Assembly: GCA_024752435.1 (NCBI GenBank)
Contig: CP103027.1
Coordinates: 558,001 to 622,000 of the forward strand
Origin: Allantophomopsis cytisporea
Lineage: Eukaryota; Ascomycota; Leotiomycetes; Phacidiales; Phacidiaceae
DNA length: 64,000 bases
Reading direction: 5' to 3'
Shown: in pieces, positions 21,341 to 33,237 of the stretch
Layout of the letters: each line of letters opens with the position of its first letter
How positions within the stretch are numbered: the stretch's first letter is position 1
Program-made: the position numbers and the translations under genes
Notes under the pieces: generated by a model
What the model was told of the DNA's origin: nothing
Database searches by the model: none
Seen by the model: the letters and a program-made list of their open reading frames with translations, nothing else

Positions 21341-21956
21341 TCAAACTTCCTTGGTGAAATTGATCCATCCGAGTTTCTTTTCTTTGAAGACTTGCCCTGT
21401 AACATCTGCTGTGTCTTCGAATAGACTTGCCTTCACGAGCGAGGTTCCTGGGAACTGGGGACTCTGCGTAATAACAGGACTGCAAAGCAATAAGTGCACA
21501 TTCAGTTTAGTGATTGACGTATGAAACGGGCTGACAAACCTTCCACATTCACCGCAAAAGAAGCGCTATTTGATAGTTAGCTATCAGATGAGTAAACCAA
21601 GGATTTACAAGACGCACGGTTACTTCATTCCCACTGACGGTGTTATGATCTTTGTACTGACGAATAGTACCCTTTTTATCGGTGACTTGGACTTTCTCCT
21701 CTGGCACGACATAGTTCAAAGAGAACGCTATTGTTTCAAGTCAATATCTCCAATCCATTCGTTTCAAAGATTGAAGAAAATATTGGTGCAAACATACGTC
21801 CACCAGCCCTCCGACAATTGAAACTTTTATGAGGTCAGTATGAAGAGTGAAGGGATTGATGCCAACTTACCAGTGACATGCAAGCAATTCAGTTGGTTTC
21901 TCAGGCAGAGAGATTACAACATTGTTGCAATTGCAGTGACCTTCATATCCCGACAT
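21341..21956 (-). CDS. GFA / CENP-V family zinc enzyme (glutathione-dependent formaldehyde-activating type)
   Basis: Five exons are needed: 21956-21871, 21823-21798, 21727-21618, 21565-21540 and 21479-21341, giving 128 aa. Two of these exons are only 26 nt. The protein begins MSGYEGHCNCNNVVISLPEK and continues LLACHCFNCRRAGG, FSLNYVVPEEKV, YKDHNTVSGNEV, RFFCGECGSPV and GWINFTKEV. GHCxC, CHCxxCRR and FCxxCGSP provide the seven Cys that bind two zincs in this family. Family members are linked to the S-hydroxymethylglutathione equilibrium, though most fungal paralogues have unknown substrates. Every splice uses good sites and lands on the conserved motif order, so the model is solid. Confidence 0.88.
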
Positions 21957-22965
21957 TGTTGAGTGATAGAGAACTTGGGAATAATAGTGGGAGAGTAGTC
22001 GAAAGATTATTTAGAGCCAAAAAAGGTGAGAAGATGGCGAGACGAGTTGGAAGTGTTATATATGGAGAATACGCAGATAAGAATCTTATTTTGACATCAT
22101 TCTGTGTCATCTCTCTAAAACATCTAGACTTTTCGGCAACTGTAATACACCACCTATCTCCGATCTGATATTTAGTTCTCCGAAACTCTATTCTAGTATG
22201 AGGTAAGACTTGCATTAGCTAACACGTGACTAGGTGGGTATATACGCAATACAAAAACTCTCCCGGGCATCTTTTGATATATGAAATCTATTCTTCACTG
22301 ATTCTTCATGCTCTACTGCTCGGGCAGATCGACGCTCACGGGACAAGACGACTCAATGGCTTTAATCATCCGGAACACCAACCAGAGCAGAAATGCTAAT
22401 TACAACTTGTTAACAATATAACATCTTGTGTTGCTTTTTTTTGGAATGATTAAGCACAATATAGTCTCAATAAGTTTACAAAAGTTTTGCGGGAGATCGT
22501 CGGGTAGGTCGATCGTGCATGTGTAATTTCGCCTACGTAAAATGCAAGGCTTACAGCACTATGGAAATTACTTTACACTTAACGGGACGTCTTTCAGGCA
22601 CGGAAGGAATGAATTAAGTGTAAGTGTCCTGAGTTTGGAAGTAAATTTGTGCTATAAAGGAAGTTGAATGTAACGCAAGAGAGCTAGAAAATGTAAAATC
22701 TCAATCCTCCCAAACTAACTTTCGGTCTTCTCTTCCTCTGCTCGCGAATTGCAACGCAAGCCTACTACTGAAGAAGTAAAGAGGTAGAAAAAAATAAATT
22801 GCTCTCTATTAATCCATGATATCTACCAAAAAAAAAAAAAAAAAAGAGGTAGAATAAACCGAAAAAATGTATACTCAGATATCTATCCATTCCAAACGCC
22901 CAGCCTATCTTCAAATTCCCCCATTCCGTTTTCACATATCCGGTCATATCATAACAGTATCTCCT
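21957..22965. other. Intergenic with a poly(A) run
   Basis: Promoter side of the GFA gene and 3' flank of the histidine kinase. A run of about 18 A lies near 22828-22845. Other open stretches are short and featureless. Confidence 0.45.
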
Positions 22966-25900
22966 TCATCCCAAGGAAGCATGCTTCGCCCGACTCCTAA
23001 TCTCCAATAACTCCCCGATCTTCGCAAAGCGGATAGGCTTCGTCAAGAAGTCATTGAACCCCGCCTCATCCGCCTCGGCACGATCCCGTGCGCTCCCCAA
23101 GCCAGTAAGCGCAACAATGTACATGCCCTTTAAGGCCTCCGCCCTTATATCCTCCTCCTCCACTTCCATCTCCGACTCTACTTCCCCGCCTCTAATGCCA
23201 TCAGCATAAATATCCCCCGCATCCCCATCTAACAGCCTCGCTCCTGCCCTCTTCTCCCTTTCATATTTTCGGATCATCCGCGTCGCGTCAAACCCATTCA
23301 TTTCCGGCATGGAGATATCCATAAATATGATGTCGAAGGGCTCGCGGGACGCGTGCACTGCAGCTATGGCTTCGATGCCGTTGCAGGCCGTGACTATCGT
23401 ATCGGCCTTGCGTTTGTGCAGGTAACGAGACAGGAGGTGCAGGTTTACCGGGTTGTCATCAACAGCAAGAAGGTTAAGGGGCCGTGTACCATTCGCAATT
23501 TGGAGACTATTGCGGTGGATAACATCCTTCTCCGTTTCCGGAGTAGGCGGCGGTGTCGAGTGTTTAACAAGGAGTGGTGCGAATTTGGTAAAGGTAGAAA
23601 CAATGGTCTCAGGGAATTTTTCGCTTGCTTGAGAGTGAATGGACAAGTCCTTCAGAAGGTAGAAATCCGTCTGTGTTGTTGTAGACACTACGGAGTCTTT
23701 TCGCTCTGTTGGAATCTGTTCTGATGACGTGGGAAATGTATCAGCTTGCAGAGGCGCTTTTAATAGTGCAAGAATGTTTCTTGCAAGCTTGTATGGCCCA
23801 GCAGGTGACCAGATACTGGTTGTGAGGTGGTTTGTTCGCGATATTTGATATTCACCCATGTTTAGTATCCCTTTACGAATCAAAAGCACTCGTTTCGCGC
23901 GCTCTAGATCAGTAAGATCAACCCCTTTCCAATCATCGTCGCGCGGATTGACAATGACCAAGTCCGCACCAAGGAGTTCATTGTGGTCATTGGAGGAAAT
24001 TATCTGGAACCCGAACCACTCTGAGCAATATTTTTCCAAAACTTCCCGGCATCGAGATTCTCGTTGGTTTTCGGTGGATGTTCTGCTGTTCAAGATGCCA
24101 ATGGTCTTCATTGGCGCCACCTCCCTCAATGTTTTAAGGCACTGTATTGTCTCCGAAGTCCTCAAGGTTTCTGCTTCCATCGAGTCATCTGATGCCTGTG
24201 AACCTTCCACGATATTTTCGTTGATCAATGGTATTTGGACTTCTACTTCGGTTCCTTTGCCAATTTCACTACGCACATGTATTTTTCCGCCGAGTTGAGT
24301 GACGATACTCAGTCTGTCACAAGTCAGACAAATATGAGTTGAAGGAGTCATAAAGACTTACACAATAGAAAGACCGAGTCCAACACCAGCGGCAAAAGGA
24401 TTTTCTTGAGCAAACGGTGTGAACAGTTTTCTGTCCATATACTCAGTAGACATACCACGTCCAGAGTCTATAATTTTCAGGATAAGAATTTTCTCGACCT
24501 CTCCGTCTGATGCTGAGTTTGTATCTCCCGGGACATCCTGAACCTGTAATCGCACAACGATGAACCCAGACTGTGTGTATTTCCGGGAGTTGCCAAAGAG
24601 ATTCATGATAATCCGTTGTAAAGCTCCTGAAGATAGGTTAGCATATAAAATTAATAGCGTTGTACAAGCTTTACCTGGCTGGATATGAAAGTTCCAATCT
24701 ATGCATTCAAAATCTAAAATGACCTGCACGTAGTCATGTGACGGTACTAGATCTCGATTATTGACTGGGATTTCTTTCGGTTTAAGTTGTACTCCTCCAT
24801 CCGCAGCCTTCTGATATTCAGTGGCAGCAATTAACCCGTCAATGGTCTCTTCGCAAAGCAGAGCAATATCGCAAGTCCGATAGAGCTCGTTTGATAACAT
24901 GCCAGTCGTTTTGCCAGACTTTTCGAATGAGTTGATTTTGGAATAGTCGAGGACATGGTTTATGGTATCTAGCAACGTCGAGCCACAATTCTGAATGGTA
25001 GAAATAAGTTCTTTCTGCAATGCATTCGCACCTGATTCTCGCAGAAACTCGGCTGACGCAAGTATACCGTGTAGCGGGCTTCGGAATTCATCTATGATCT
25101 AGTCAGTGCGATCCTTCTGAAATCTTGACTTATAATACATACGAGATATACTGCTGATGAAGTCGGATTTCATCTTGTTAGCCGTAACTGCATCCAATCG
25201 ACTAATCTCGACCATCATCGAATTTGTGAAAGCCGATAAATACGCAATTTCTACTTCTTTAGTGAAGACTGGAACGGAGGATTGACTCCATGCGAAGCAT
25301 CCAGAATACCATCGATCTATTTGCTAGTGAGCTTCAGATCGGCACCAAGAACTTTCGAGAACTCACCTCCTCCAGCATCCCACACGGGTAGAAAGATAGC
25401 CTGTCGAGCTTTGGGGAAAGCCGTTGAGAGTAAAGACGCTTCAGATTTTTGTCTTGCCAAATCCGCTGTGGAGCGCAACCCCGGATCCTCCAAGATTTTC
25501 GTGCTATCGGGGTTGAACATCTCAATCACCTGCTCCAGAGAGAGGAAATATCCATCCTCATCGAAATACCAGATATGACCCTTGGGGTAAGTATGAATCA
25601 GATTTTGCAGCGTTTTTCCATCGAAACCGTTAGATGTCGAGTTCCACTCCGCTGTTTTGGCACATGACATGGCTAGTACTTTGGCCTCTCGGTCTTGGCC
25701 ATTTCCCATGTCCATGAGTCCTGCTGGTGTATATCGTACCGCTGCATCGAGGAATATAACTCCGCCGTCATTAAGCTCCAGAGACTGCCAGAGAATGTTT
25801 GCCGCATTGTCCATGGCTAACTTGATCTCGTCGACAGAGTGTGCCGATGCCGTTTGTCCCGCTGTTTTGACATCATCCCCATTATCGTTCTGATCCAGGG

Positions 25901-27064
25901 TTCCACATGTGTTTGACTGAATCTGATTGCTGGAGTACTTGTGCCTGTACGTTGGCTTCGTCGGCTTCACTGGAACATACTTTGCCGCATTGTATTCGTC
26001 ACGTGAGCTCTTTTCCAGGAAACTGGCAATACCTTTACTCATCCGCGATGCGCGTCGCCTCTCTGCAGCATCTCTAGTCATCTCAAGATGTCGCATTGCA
26101 TGGGCTGCAGAGTTAAATAAATCTGAATTGGCACATTTAGTAACATTGCAAACATGAATAGAGATTTACATACGTCTCTTTTCCTCGAAGGTAAGTCCAT
26201 TTGGTCGTGGCTTATCATCGAACATGAACAAGGCGCCGATATTGACGCCATGCTCTGTGGTGATTGGAGTGCCTGCATAGAAACGGAAGGATGCCCATTT
26301 GCCATTGACAACCGGTAAGTTGGAGAAACGAGGGTCTTTTGATAAATCTGGTACAACAAAACACGGATAGTCCTTCCGCGTATTCTCGATGGAGATTGTC
26401 CACTGTTTTCGGTCAGCATAGCTCCTGGTAATTAAGACAATAGAATTGACGCACCTGGCAGAGACCGTCATGTGTCTGCAAAGTCTTACACCCGAACCAT
26501 GACTAACGAACGTTATTTAGCAGAGCTCTTCACGATGGCATTGCATACATACTCCATTGTTTGAGATCACATCACTACCCGTATCAGTATTGACTCTGGC
26601 GGCACCAGCAAGAAAATATTGAGTCTTCCGGTCAAGCAGGCTTTGATGGATATTTAGCAAAAGCACAAAACGAAGGAATGACAGCCTCATACCTCACCAT
26701 GGCACGAACGCCTCCAAGTCGCCAGACAACTATCTCCGCATAAGCATCCAGAGCTCCATCGCAATTCAGCGAAGAGATGTAATCTTCACTGCCGGCAGGT
26801 GGTGCGGCAGGATCATATGGTTGGAAAAATCTACGGACATCAGTCAGCGGTGGCCCGGAGCCGTCGGGTGGTACGTCGTAGTACACACTTTCGCAATTCC
26901 AAAGCTCGCTGGCTTTCCAGCATTGCAGCGAGATTCAACATTCTGCTGTCGATGTGCACATAGCTCTGACGAGCAACAACAGTTCCCTCGTCAGTTTGAA
27001 TTATATCTTTGCAGGAATCAAAGTTCGCCTTCGCCCAGCACAACAAGGAAGGCGCAGTGCGCAC
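22966..27064 (-). CDS. Hybrid histidine kinase with GAF domains and receiver domain
   Basis: At least nine exons are readable: up to 26693, 26640-26553, 26502-26455, 26402-26174, 26122-25367, 25316-25143, 25091-24675, 24626-24362 and 24313-22966. Domain order is an N-terminal segment (RRFFQPYDP), a GAF domain (SWFGCKTL, CFVVPDLSKDPRF, FRFYAGTPITT, GVNIGALFMFDD), a second sensor region ending DRWYSGCFAWSQSSVPVF, a HisKA domain (ISSISHEFRSPLHGILASAE), an HATPase (NLFGNSRKYT, DSGRGM, GVGLGLSIV) and a receiver (LLAVDDNPVNL, FMDISMPEMNG, LTKPIRF). It would autophosphorylate on His and pass phosphate to its own Asp and on to a phosphotransfer protein. The His codon is split by an intron (25092-25142). 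The extreme N-terminus is unresolved. The identity is certain; the signal sensed is unknown. Confidence 0.88.
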
Positions 27065-28806
27065 ATCACGTGCGGATCAGGTCCAGGGTTCTTTGGGGGG
27101 TTTCTTGGGAAATCTTGGTAATTTTGATCTCGATTTAGGGGACTATGGCTGGAAGACGCCTAGCACCAAAGGTCGCATTCACGATAAGCGTTCTAGAATT
27201 GTGCCACAGCCATCGAGAGTCAAGCCTCCAACAGCCGGTAAGATGCATCCCGGTGAGCCAGAGCACCAGTGCCTGATAAAAGTCGTCGTGGCTGTTGTCC
27301 CCTTGATGGAAACTTCCGTACATGAAGGCACCAGACGCATCGAGCCATACGCCCCCGTCCTCCCGCATGTGAATAGCACGTTTTTCTGATTTGCCTCGGA
27401 GAATACTTCTATGGGAGACTTTTAAGCTTTTTTGGATGGCGAGTTGGGTCTGCCGTCTGCCGATACGTACCAGATTGTGAATATGATCTTGTTTTTTTTT
27501 TTTTTTGTTTTTTTTTTAATTTATTAATTTATTTGTTTATTTTTATTATTTTTATTATTTTTCATTTTATCCAATTTGGTTTGTTGACCTCCATTGTTGT
27601 TCATGAGATGTTGGCAAGTAACCAAGTTTCATCCAAACATCGTACCATTCTTTCGTTGCCAATGAACTAAGAAATCCCTTTGACTCTCGTGCCCTCGGCT
27701 TTTGTGCCCGCCCCCCCGCGTATCTCAATACGCTATTACACAGTAGGCTACTAATGCAGACCCTCAAAATGGCGTGAATAAGCGAGGCGCACTGGCCAAA
27801 TCCGAAGAGATAGAGTAGGAAAACGTAGAATGAAGATATTCGAAGAATCCCGGTAATAGTAAACGAGCAAGGCGAAACGGAGCGTCTATATACTCTTGAA
27901 TAGAACATTTCTATATCGACTCAAGAGAATAGATTCATCTTTGAAATGCCCTTCAACGCAGTACCAATCTCCACTCAGCCCGTATTATGATCGGAGTTTT
28001 CCTATTCAGAAGTTAACGTTATATATCCCTCCCTACTGTTGCCATTAACCTTCATCCCAATAGTGGTAGAACGGAAGGAATTTCCATAGTAGCTAACTTC
28101 CTTAACAAACATTGCGCTCTTCCTTAGAACTCCAACATTATGGGAGAGAGAAGAAATTAAGTAGATAGTATTATTACTTAGTTATTTAGTCGAAGAGAGG
28201 CTAAAAAACGGAAGACTCTATATTGGATTCAAGTGATATAAATAGCTCTACACTGTTAGCAATACTCCTATTCATTTGTACGACCTAGATATGAAGGAAC
28301 AAAGACAAGCCACCTCAAAGTGTGGGGAAATCAGCGACAATATTGCCAAATATTCATTTATAAATCAATCTTGAATAATACCAAAAATATCACCTTACTC
28401 TCAATTTAGTATTTACAAACTGACCAGCTTCACTAATGATATCATAATATCTTTCAAGCCCCGCAGAGCTGCATCACAATATTTCACATCTCACAGAAAT
28501 GTTTCGGCCAAGAAATATGGAGTACTAGCAACTTCCCGACACCATTTCTTTCTCATTCTTGTTACAGATGAGGCTGACCCTCAGATCCCCCACCATAATT
28601 AACCTTACCTTATCTTAGTGCAGCGGCCTCCCGCACGTCAGGCACGCCTCTTTATCGCTCGCCGTTCTTGATCAAAGGTATCAGTCGTCAGCGGATGATT
28701 CACATCGCTGTTCAAACTTCTTTGTCATGGCGTTATAAAACCCATTCCAAAGCCGCCTGTCATCCCCCCCTCACCACATCACATCACGATCAACGGATTC
28801 TCCAGA
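27065..28806. other. Intergenic, T-rich low-complexity tract and AT-rich DNA
   Basis: 27491-27560 is a long T-rich/TTTA low-complexity tract. On the minus strand 27135-27368 is open for 77 codons with ordinary composition, but I recognise nothing in it. 27900-28600 is AT-rich. The last 200 bp is the promoter of the AIG2-like gene. Confidence 0.4.
28734..28740 (+). promoter_or_regulatory. TATA box candidate of the AIG2-like gene
   Basis: TATAAAA lies 67 bp upstream of the start codon at 28807, in an otherwise GC-balanced promoter. Position and sequence fit a fungal TATA element; no transcript data are available. Confidence 0.45.
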
Positions 28807-29575
28807 ATGGCACCATCTGAGATTCAATCCGGCAAATACACTGCTTTCTTCTATGGTAAGTACCATACCCCACTACCCCATTCGTAGACTATTAAATACA
28901 CAGTACACTCCACTAACATTTCCCAGGCACATTAGTACTGCTCCCCCGCTTTTCCTTCCCTTTCTTCCCATCCCACCCTGCGACAAACACATACTTCTAC
29001 CCAAAGAGTTCTCTGTACGAACCAGGTAAAGCTAACCAACACAGATGGCACGCGAAGTGCTCCACCGCGTGTGCCACGGCTCATCAACGCCCACAGCCGC
29101 AGAATACAAGACGCTGCGCATCGTCCCCGCCATCCTGCACGACCACTGCCGACACCGCGTCAAGCGGGCCGACTACCCAGGCATGATCGCGGAGAAAGGC
29201 CACAGCGTGCGCGGCACCTACGTGACGGGCCTGACAACCAGCGACATGCAGCGGCTGGACTGGTTCGAGGGATCGGAGTACGAGAGGCGCGAGGTCCGCG
29301 TACGCTTGCTCGGTGGCAAAGATGGGCATGGGGCCTCGGGGGAGGGTGAGGAGGTGGTTACTACGACGTACATCTTCACTGGGGGCGAAGGTCGGCTTGA
29401 GAGGGGGGAGTGGGATTTCGAAGAGTTCAAGAAGGAGAAGATGCCTGGACGGTGGGCGGATGGTAGTGCGGAATTTGACGGCGTTGATGAGGCGGGAGCT
29501 GTTGCTACTGAGGAAGCTGACAAGTTGGCTAATTCGGATGAGGGTGAGAAGGAGGTTTTGGGCAGTGCGGTTTAA
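28807..29575 (+). CDS. AIG2-like / gamma-glutamylcyclotransferase-fold protein with an 8-nt exon
   Basis: Exons are 28807-28855, 28927-28934 and 29045-29575, giving 195 aa. The middle exon is only GCACATTA. It is needed because the family's conserved start FFYGTLM is assembled from all three exons: TAT G / GC ACA TTA / ATG. The introns are 71 and 110 nt with GTAAGT...CCAG and GTACTG...ACAG sites. Downstream motifs fit the fold: HRVKRADYPGMI, VRGTYVTGLTTSDMQRLDWF and FEGSEYERREV, which includes the acidic residue used by gamma-glutamyl cyclotransferases. The C-terminus is a Glu-rich tail with low conservation. Fungal members are cytosolic; the substrate is often unproven. Starting at ATG 29045 instead would lose the YGTL motif, so I prefer the spliced start. 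Confidence 0.85.
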
Positions 29576-30194
29576 GGGGCTGCTTATGACTTCACATGGT
29601 TCTCTCTAGGTTGTGATGGCTATGCTTGGATAGATCAGACGGTTGTTTTAGATCGCATTGGGCGTTGACTGGCACGTTGATGACTACTGGTCTGCAGTAG
29701 ATAAGACCAATGAACTATTTGATCTCTCACATCACCGACTAAGTCTTATGGATCTTCTCTTCCACTTTAAACTTTCCAACATCTATCGCTCTTGTGGCCG
29801 ATGCTCTTCCAGTGGAAACGGATGTTCCTTTAGGTCTTGAACAATGCCCTTGGAATCATCTTAAATGAGAAGTTCTGCTAATTAGGTCTACTTGTGGTCA
29901 CTGTGAGCCGAAGGTGTAACATAGTCTCATGGTAGTCAACTAGTTGTCCTCCGTAATTTTTGGGAGATGTTATAAAGTGTACAAAAATGCAGAGCTTCAA
30001 AGCTATAAACATTCCAACCCAAACCATACTCCATACAAATCCTCCCAAAGTAAACGAACAAGTCAAGTTATGTAGTACAGAAGTGAAGACCAGCCACTAT
30101 CTATCAAGCACCAAGACCTCATGTCCTCCTCCAGTCCATCTCATGAGCAGTCTTAAATCATTCATACAGCCATATAGGCATGTTCGTTTCTTCC
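29576..30194. other. Intergenic between convergent genes, no gene seen
   Basis: 3' flanks of the AIG2-like gene (plus) and the F-box gene (minus). Nothing recognisable. Confidence 0.45.
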
Positions 30195-32001
30195 TTATTC
30201 ATCTGTGTCGTCATCCATATCTTCATCCCATAACTCCACATCTTCGCCATCTGAGTCTTCGCGCTCTTCGTCTATTTGATCGCTGATCTTCCAGAAGGCT
30301 GTAGGACCAGCTGGGCCATGTGGGTCGAAGTCCCTAAATAACTGTTAGAGGTTTCTCGGAAGGAATGTGGTGGATCAATTGAAAGTAAGAGCAGCAAAGA
30401 AGAATACGTACTTGTCAAACCAATTTCCCAAAATACCACGCGCAGATTTGATGCCACCGACTTGAATGCCTTCGCTCTTCCACCTCTCCTCCCTGCATGA
30501 AATCAGCACAACTCAATGCATTCATAAGTATCAAGGAAACACTAACCCATCATAGATAGAATAAGTAGTCCATCTAACCTCTCCTTCATCTGTCATCCTC
30601 ACCGAACCTACAGCTGTTAAATTCAGCAGCTCGATTATTCGACAAAAAGCATGATTACCCACCTCTGATGCGGGAACTTGCATTCGGGTCCCAGCTCGCG
30701 TGCATGCTTCTACTATTTCCTTCAAAATAGACCGTTGGCAAGCCAAATTTGTCATCCTCACCAGCAGGCTGAATCCTCGTGACCTTGATCTCCATAATAA
30801 TGAGACGAATAGCCTCACCGGTATCGAGAGGTTCTCGAGGGACGCCAGGAGGTGGTTGGTGTGCAAAATTGTATGCGAAGAGCTCAGTATAATCTAAAAA
30901 AGTAGCCTTAGAAAGGTTAGAACTTAAAAATGGAAGGGAGGAGTACCTAGGAAACAAACCACCTGAAGCAGCAGTTAGCATCTTATCTTAAATTCTTGAA
31001 ATATTCGATACGTACACGCATATATGTACCCTCCACGCCGAACGGATCTTGTACACGATCGATGAAAGGCGGCGGTAATTCTTTCTTGGGATCGTTAATG
31101 GGCATACTGGTATAACTTCCTTTCACAGCATCTTTCCATTCTCTTCCCCAAACACCTCTCAATCCTCCACCAGTACGCTCTCCAAACAGCCTCAGGTTAT
31201 GTCCCAGCACTATCATTATGCTCTCCATCCTCTCCCAATCCACTTTCATACTTCCATCAGACATAAAAGGTCCCCATCGTGTAGCATTCGTGTAGTTTCT
31301 CAAATCGTAGACAAGCGAACAGGCATATGGGTAAGTACGGCAAGATCGAGTTCGCCCAAAAGACGCAATGGGATTACCAAGGAGTGTGTGCAGTTTTGCA
31401 GAAGCCTGACGTTGGGCGAAGCTCAGGTCCGGGACATCGTGCGCGATCGAGGCACACGAACTTATTCTCGCTCTATAGAAGGCAGTCGAGTTGCATAGGA
31501 AGAGGTCGCGATTGACAGATTCGTCTTCCGAGAAGTGATGTGTGAGGAAGGCGACATTGAGCGAGGGCTTTCGATGTGGATCCGCGGTTCGTAGGTACGA
31601 AGTTACGGTGTCGGCAATGAATTCTATATTATCTAGCTGTGGCCTGTCAGTCTCATCCCTGTGCTGTCACGAAAACCTTACCTTTAAGTCATCGTCTGCA
31701 CTGGCCATGACTTCGTCCATTTTCTTTAATCGATGCAGTTCAGTTTCCCAGTCCGGCTCATCCGTAGGTTTGTCCTAGATGGTCAGCGACAATTCCCCCA
31801 CCTATACGTAACGTAAGGAACAAATGGGGCACTCACAAGTCTTCCTAAATATACATCTCTATATAGTGTCTTGTTGTCTTTTATGAATGCATTGAGGATT
31901 CGACATGTGAGTTTCAAATTGAGCAAAGTAGGATAGTCGACTTCTTTGAGCACATCGTGAAGCAGTTCGTGGGGTAAGCTGGGCAGGTATGAGGTCTCCA
32001 T
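30195..32001 (-). CDS. F-box protein, eight exons including a 16-nt exon
   Basis: Exons: 32001-31837, 31774-31682, 31636-31016, 30962-30947, 30893-30663, 30607-30547, 30492-30412 and 30333-30195, all in frame; 468 aa. The N-terminus is an F-box: LPSLPHELLHDVLKEVDYPT followed by LLNLKLTCRILNAFI. Substrate-recognition regions follow with no WD40 or LRR repeats visible. Segments such as WGPFMSDGSMKVDWERMESI, AIRLIIMEIKVTRIQP and GILGNWFDKDFDPHGPAGPT are of a type common in uncharacterised fungal F-box proteins. The C-tail is acidic (DEDMDDDTDE). It probably acts as a substrate receptor in an SCF ubiquitin ligase; targets are unknown. The 16-nt exon (GTG GTT TGT TTC CTA G) joins two conserved parts. 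Confidence 0.85.
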
Positions 32002-33237
32002 TTCCCCTGCAGCACCCAGGGTATTGTTCTATGGTTATTTTGTGATTCGTATGATTGGTGCAGAATGAGTAAGTACGGGAGTTAGATGGGAGGTTTGTCG
32101 TATTTTTCTGAAATTGAACGATGAAGTGCAGATGTTGGAAGCTCCGAGGTTCTGTGGTTGGCAGTGAGATGATGCGGAGGCCCGATAAGTACCCCAGCAC
32201 TTACGATAATCGGAGATAATCACGCCGATGTAGGTATATTCTACAATTCTGAGCTATTCCCGTACAAGACGACCGAGGTATTGTCACACCGCACACTCCG
32301 TTAGTGCTACTAGTCATATTTGAATCTGCCTCTGAATATCAATATATGATTGAGTGTTTGGTCAGCAACTACAGTGTTGTAACCCATTCTGGAGCTCGTA
32401 ATAGAAAACTAACAAATACCGAAAAAGTGAGAGGCCAAACAAACTCACCATCGAAAGAAAAACAGTAGTCTATGTCAAAATGCCGTTTGCTACATTATCC
32501 ACCTCGACCCCACTATCGTCATTCTCGTCTTCATTACTAATTCCGAGGATACAATAGGAGTACCCAACTCAAGCACGCCCATCAGCCAGCATACCCGCCT
32601 CCTTGGCCTCTACTATGAAAGAATACTACTTTAAAAGCTGAGACAGAACAACGAAGCCACAATCGTAGGGAATGGCTAACTGCCACCCATCAAGACTGAC
32701 GTCGTTACTAGTGTTCCAATATGACACTTTCGTATCTCGTACTACAGGTTGATAGTATGGCAGAGCCCTCTTTGTTTGTGACCGATGCTCAATTCTTACT
32801 GTTCTCCGTGTTAGGTCGTCGGCTCGGCCACTTTATTGGCTTCCGTAGCCTACAGGGAAGCTGTTATGCATCGCTAAGGTTATAGTTAAAAATAAGATTA
32901 CTCTCCACTCTTCCTTCTGTCCAATGAACAATGAGTTATAGCTACTTTTGACTATTACATTGTCCAGCTCCTTCGTGAAAGTGGATCCAAGACTGAGGAA
33001 AGTGACATGACCAGGCCCTTTTGAGGCGGCTATGCCCATGACCAACCCATATACGGGATAAAAGTTGATTCGGATACCTCTTTGCTACCGGTCAAGGAGC
33101 GGCGCCGTTCTTAAAAATTGGTAAATGGCGCCATGCTAATGATTACATTGTGTTTGCTAGTAATGCTTAAATATTAACTGTCCCAGCGTCAATTCAATTT
33201 AACATTATACCTACGTTGACTTGTTCGAGGAATCAAA
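32002..33237. other. Intergenic with weak coding-like traces on the minus strand
   Basis: Promoters of the two divergent neighbours (F-box gene, minus; Ecm33-like gene, plus). Around 32470-32760 the minus strand contains short coding-like pieces interrupted by stops, for example SLDGWQLAIPYDCGFVVLSQ and GISNEDENDDSGVEVDNVAN. They may be remains of a gene but match nothing I know. Confidence 0.3.

Noticed and set aside
18066..21956. An aldehyde/formaldehyde detoxification cluster (alcohol dehydrogenase plus GFA enzyme)
   Set aside because: The dehydrogenase lacks features marking it as the class III glutathione-dependent type, an unrelated gene lies between, and no common regulatory site was seen.
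29071..29609. Other frames over the AIG2-like gene
   Set aside because: Shadows of a GC-rich coding exon; Arg-rich composition typical of wrong-frame translation.
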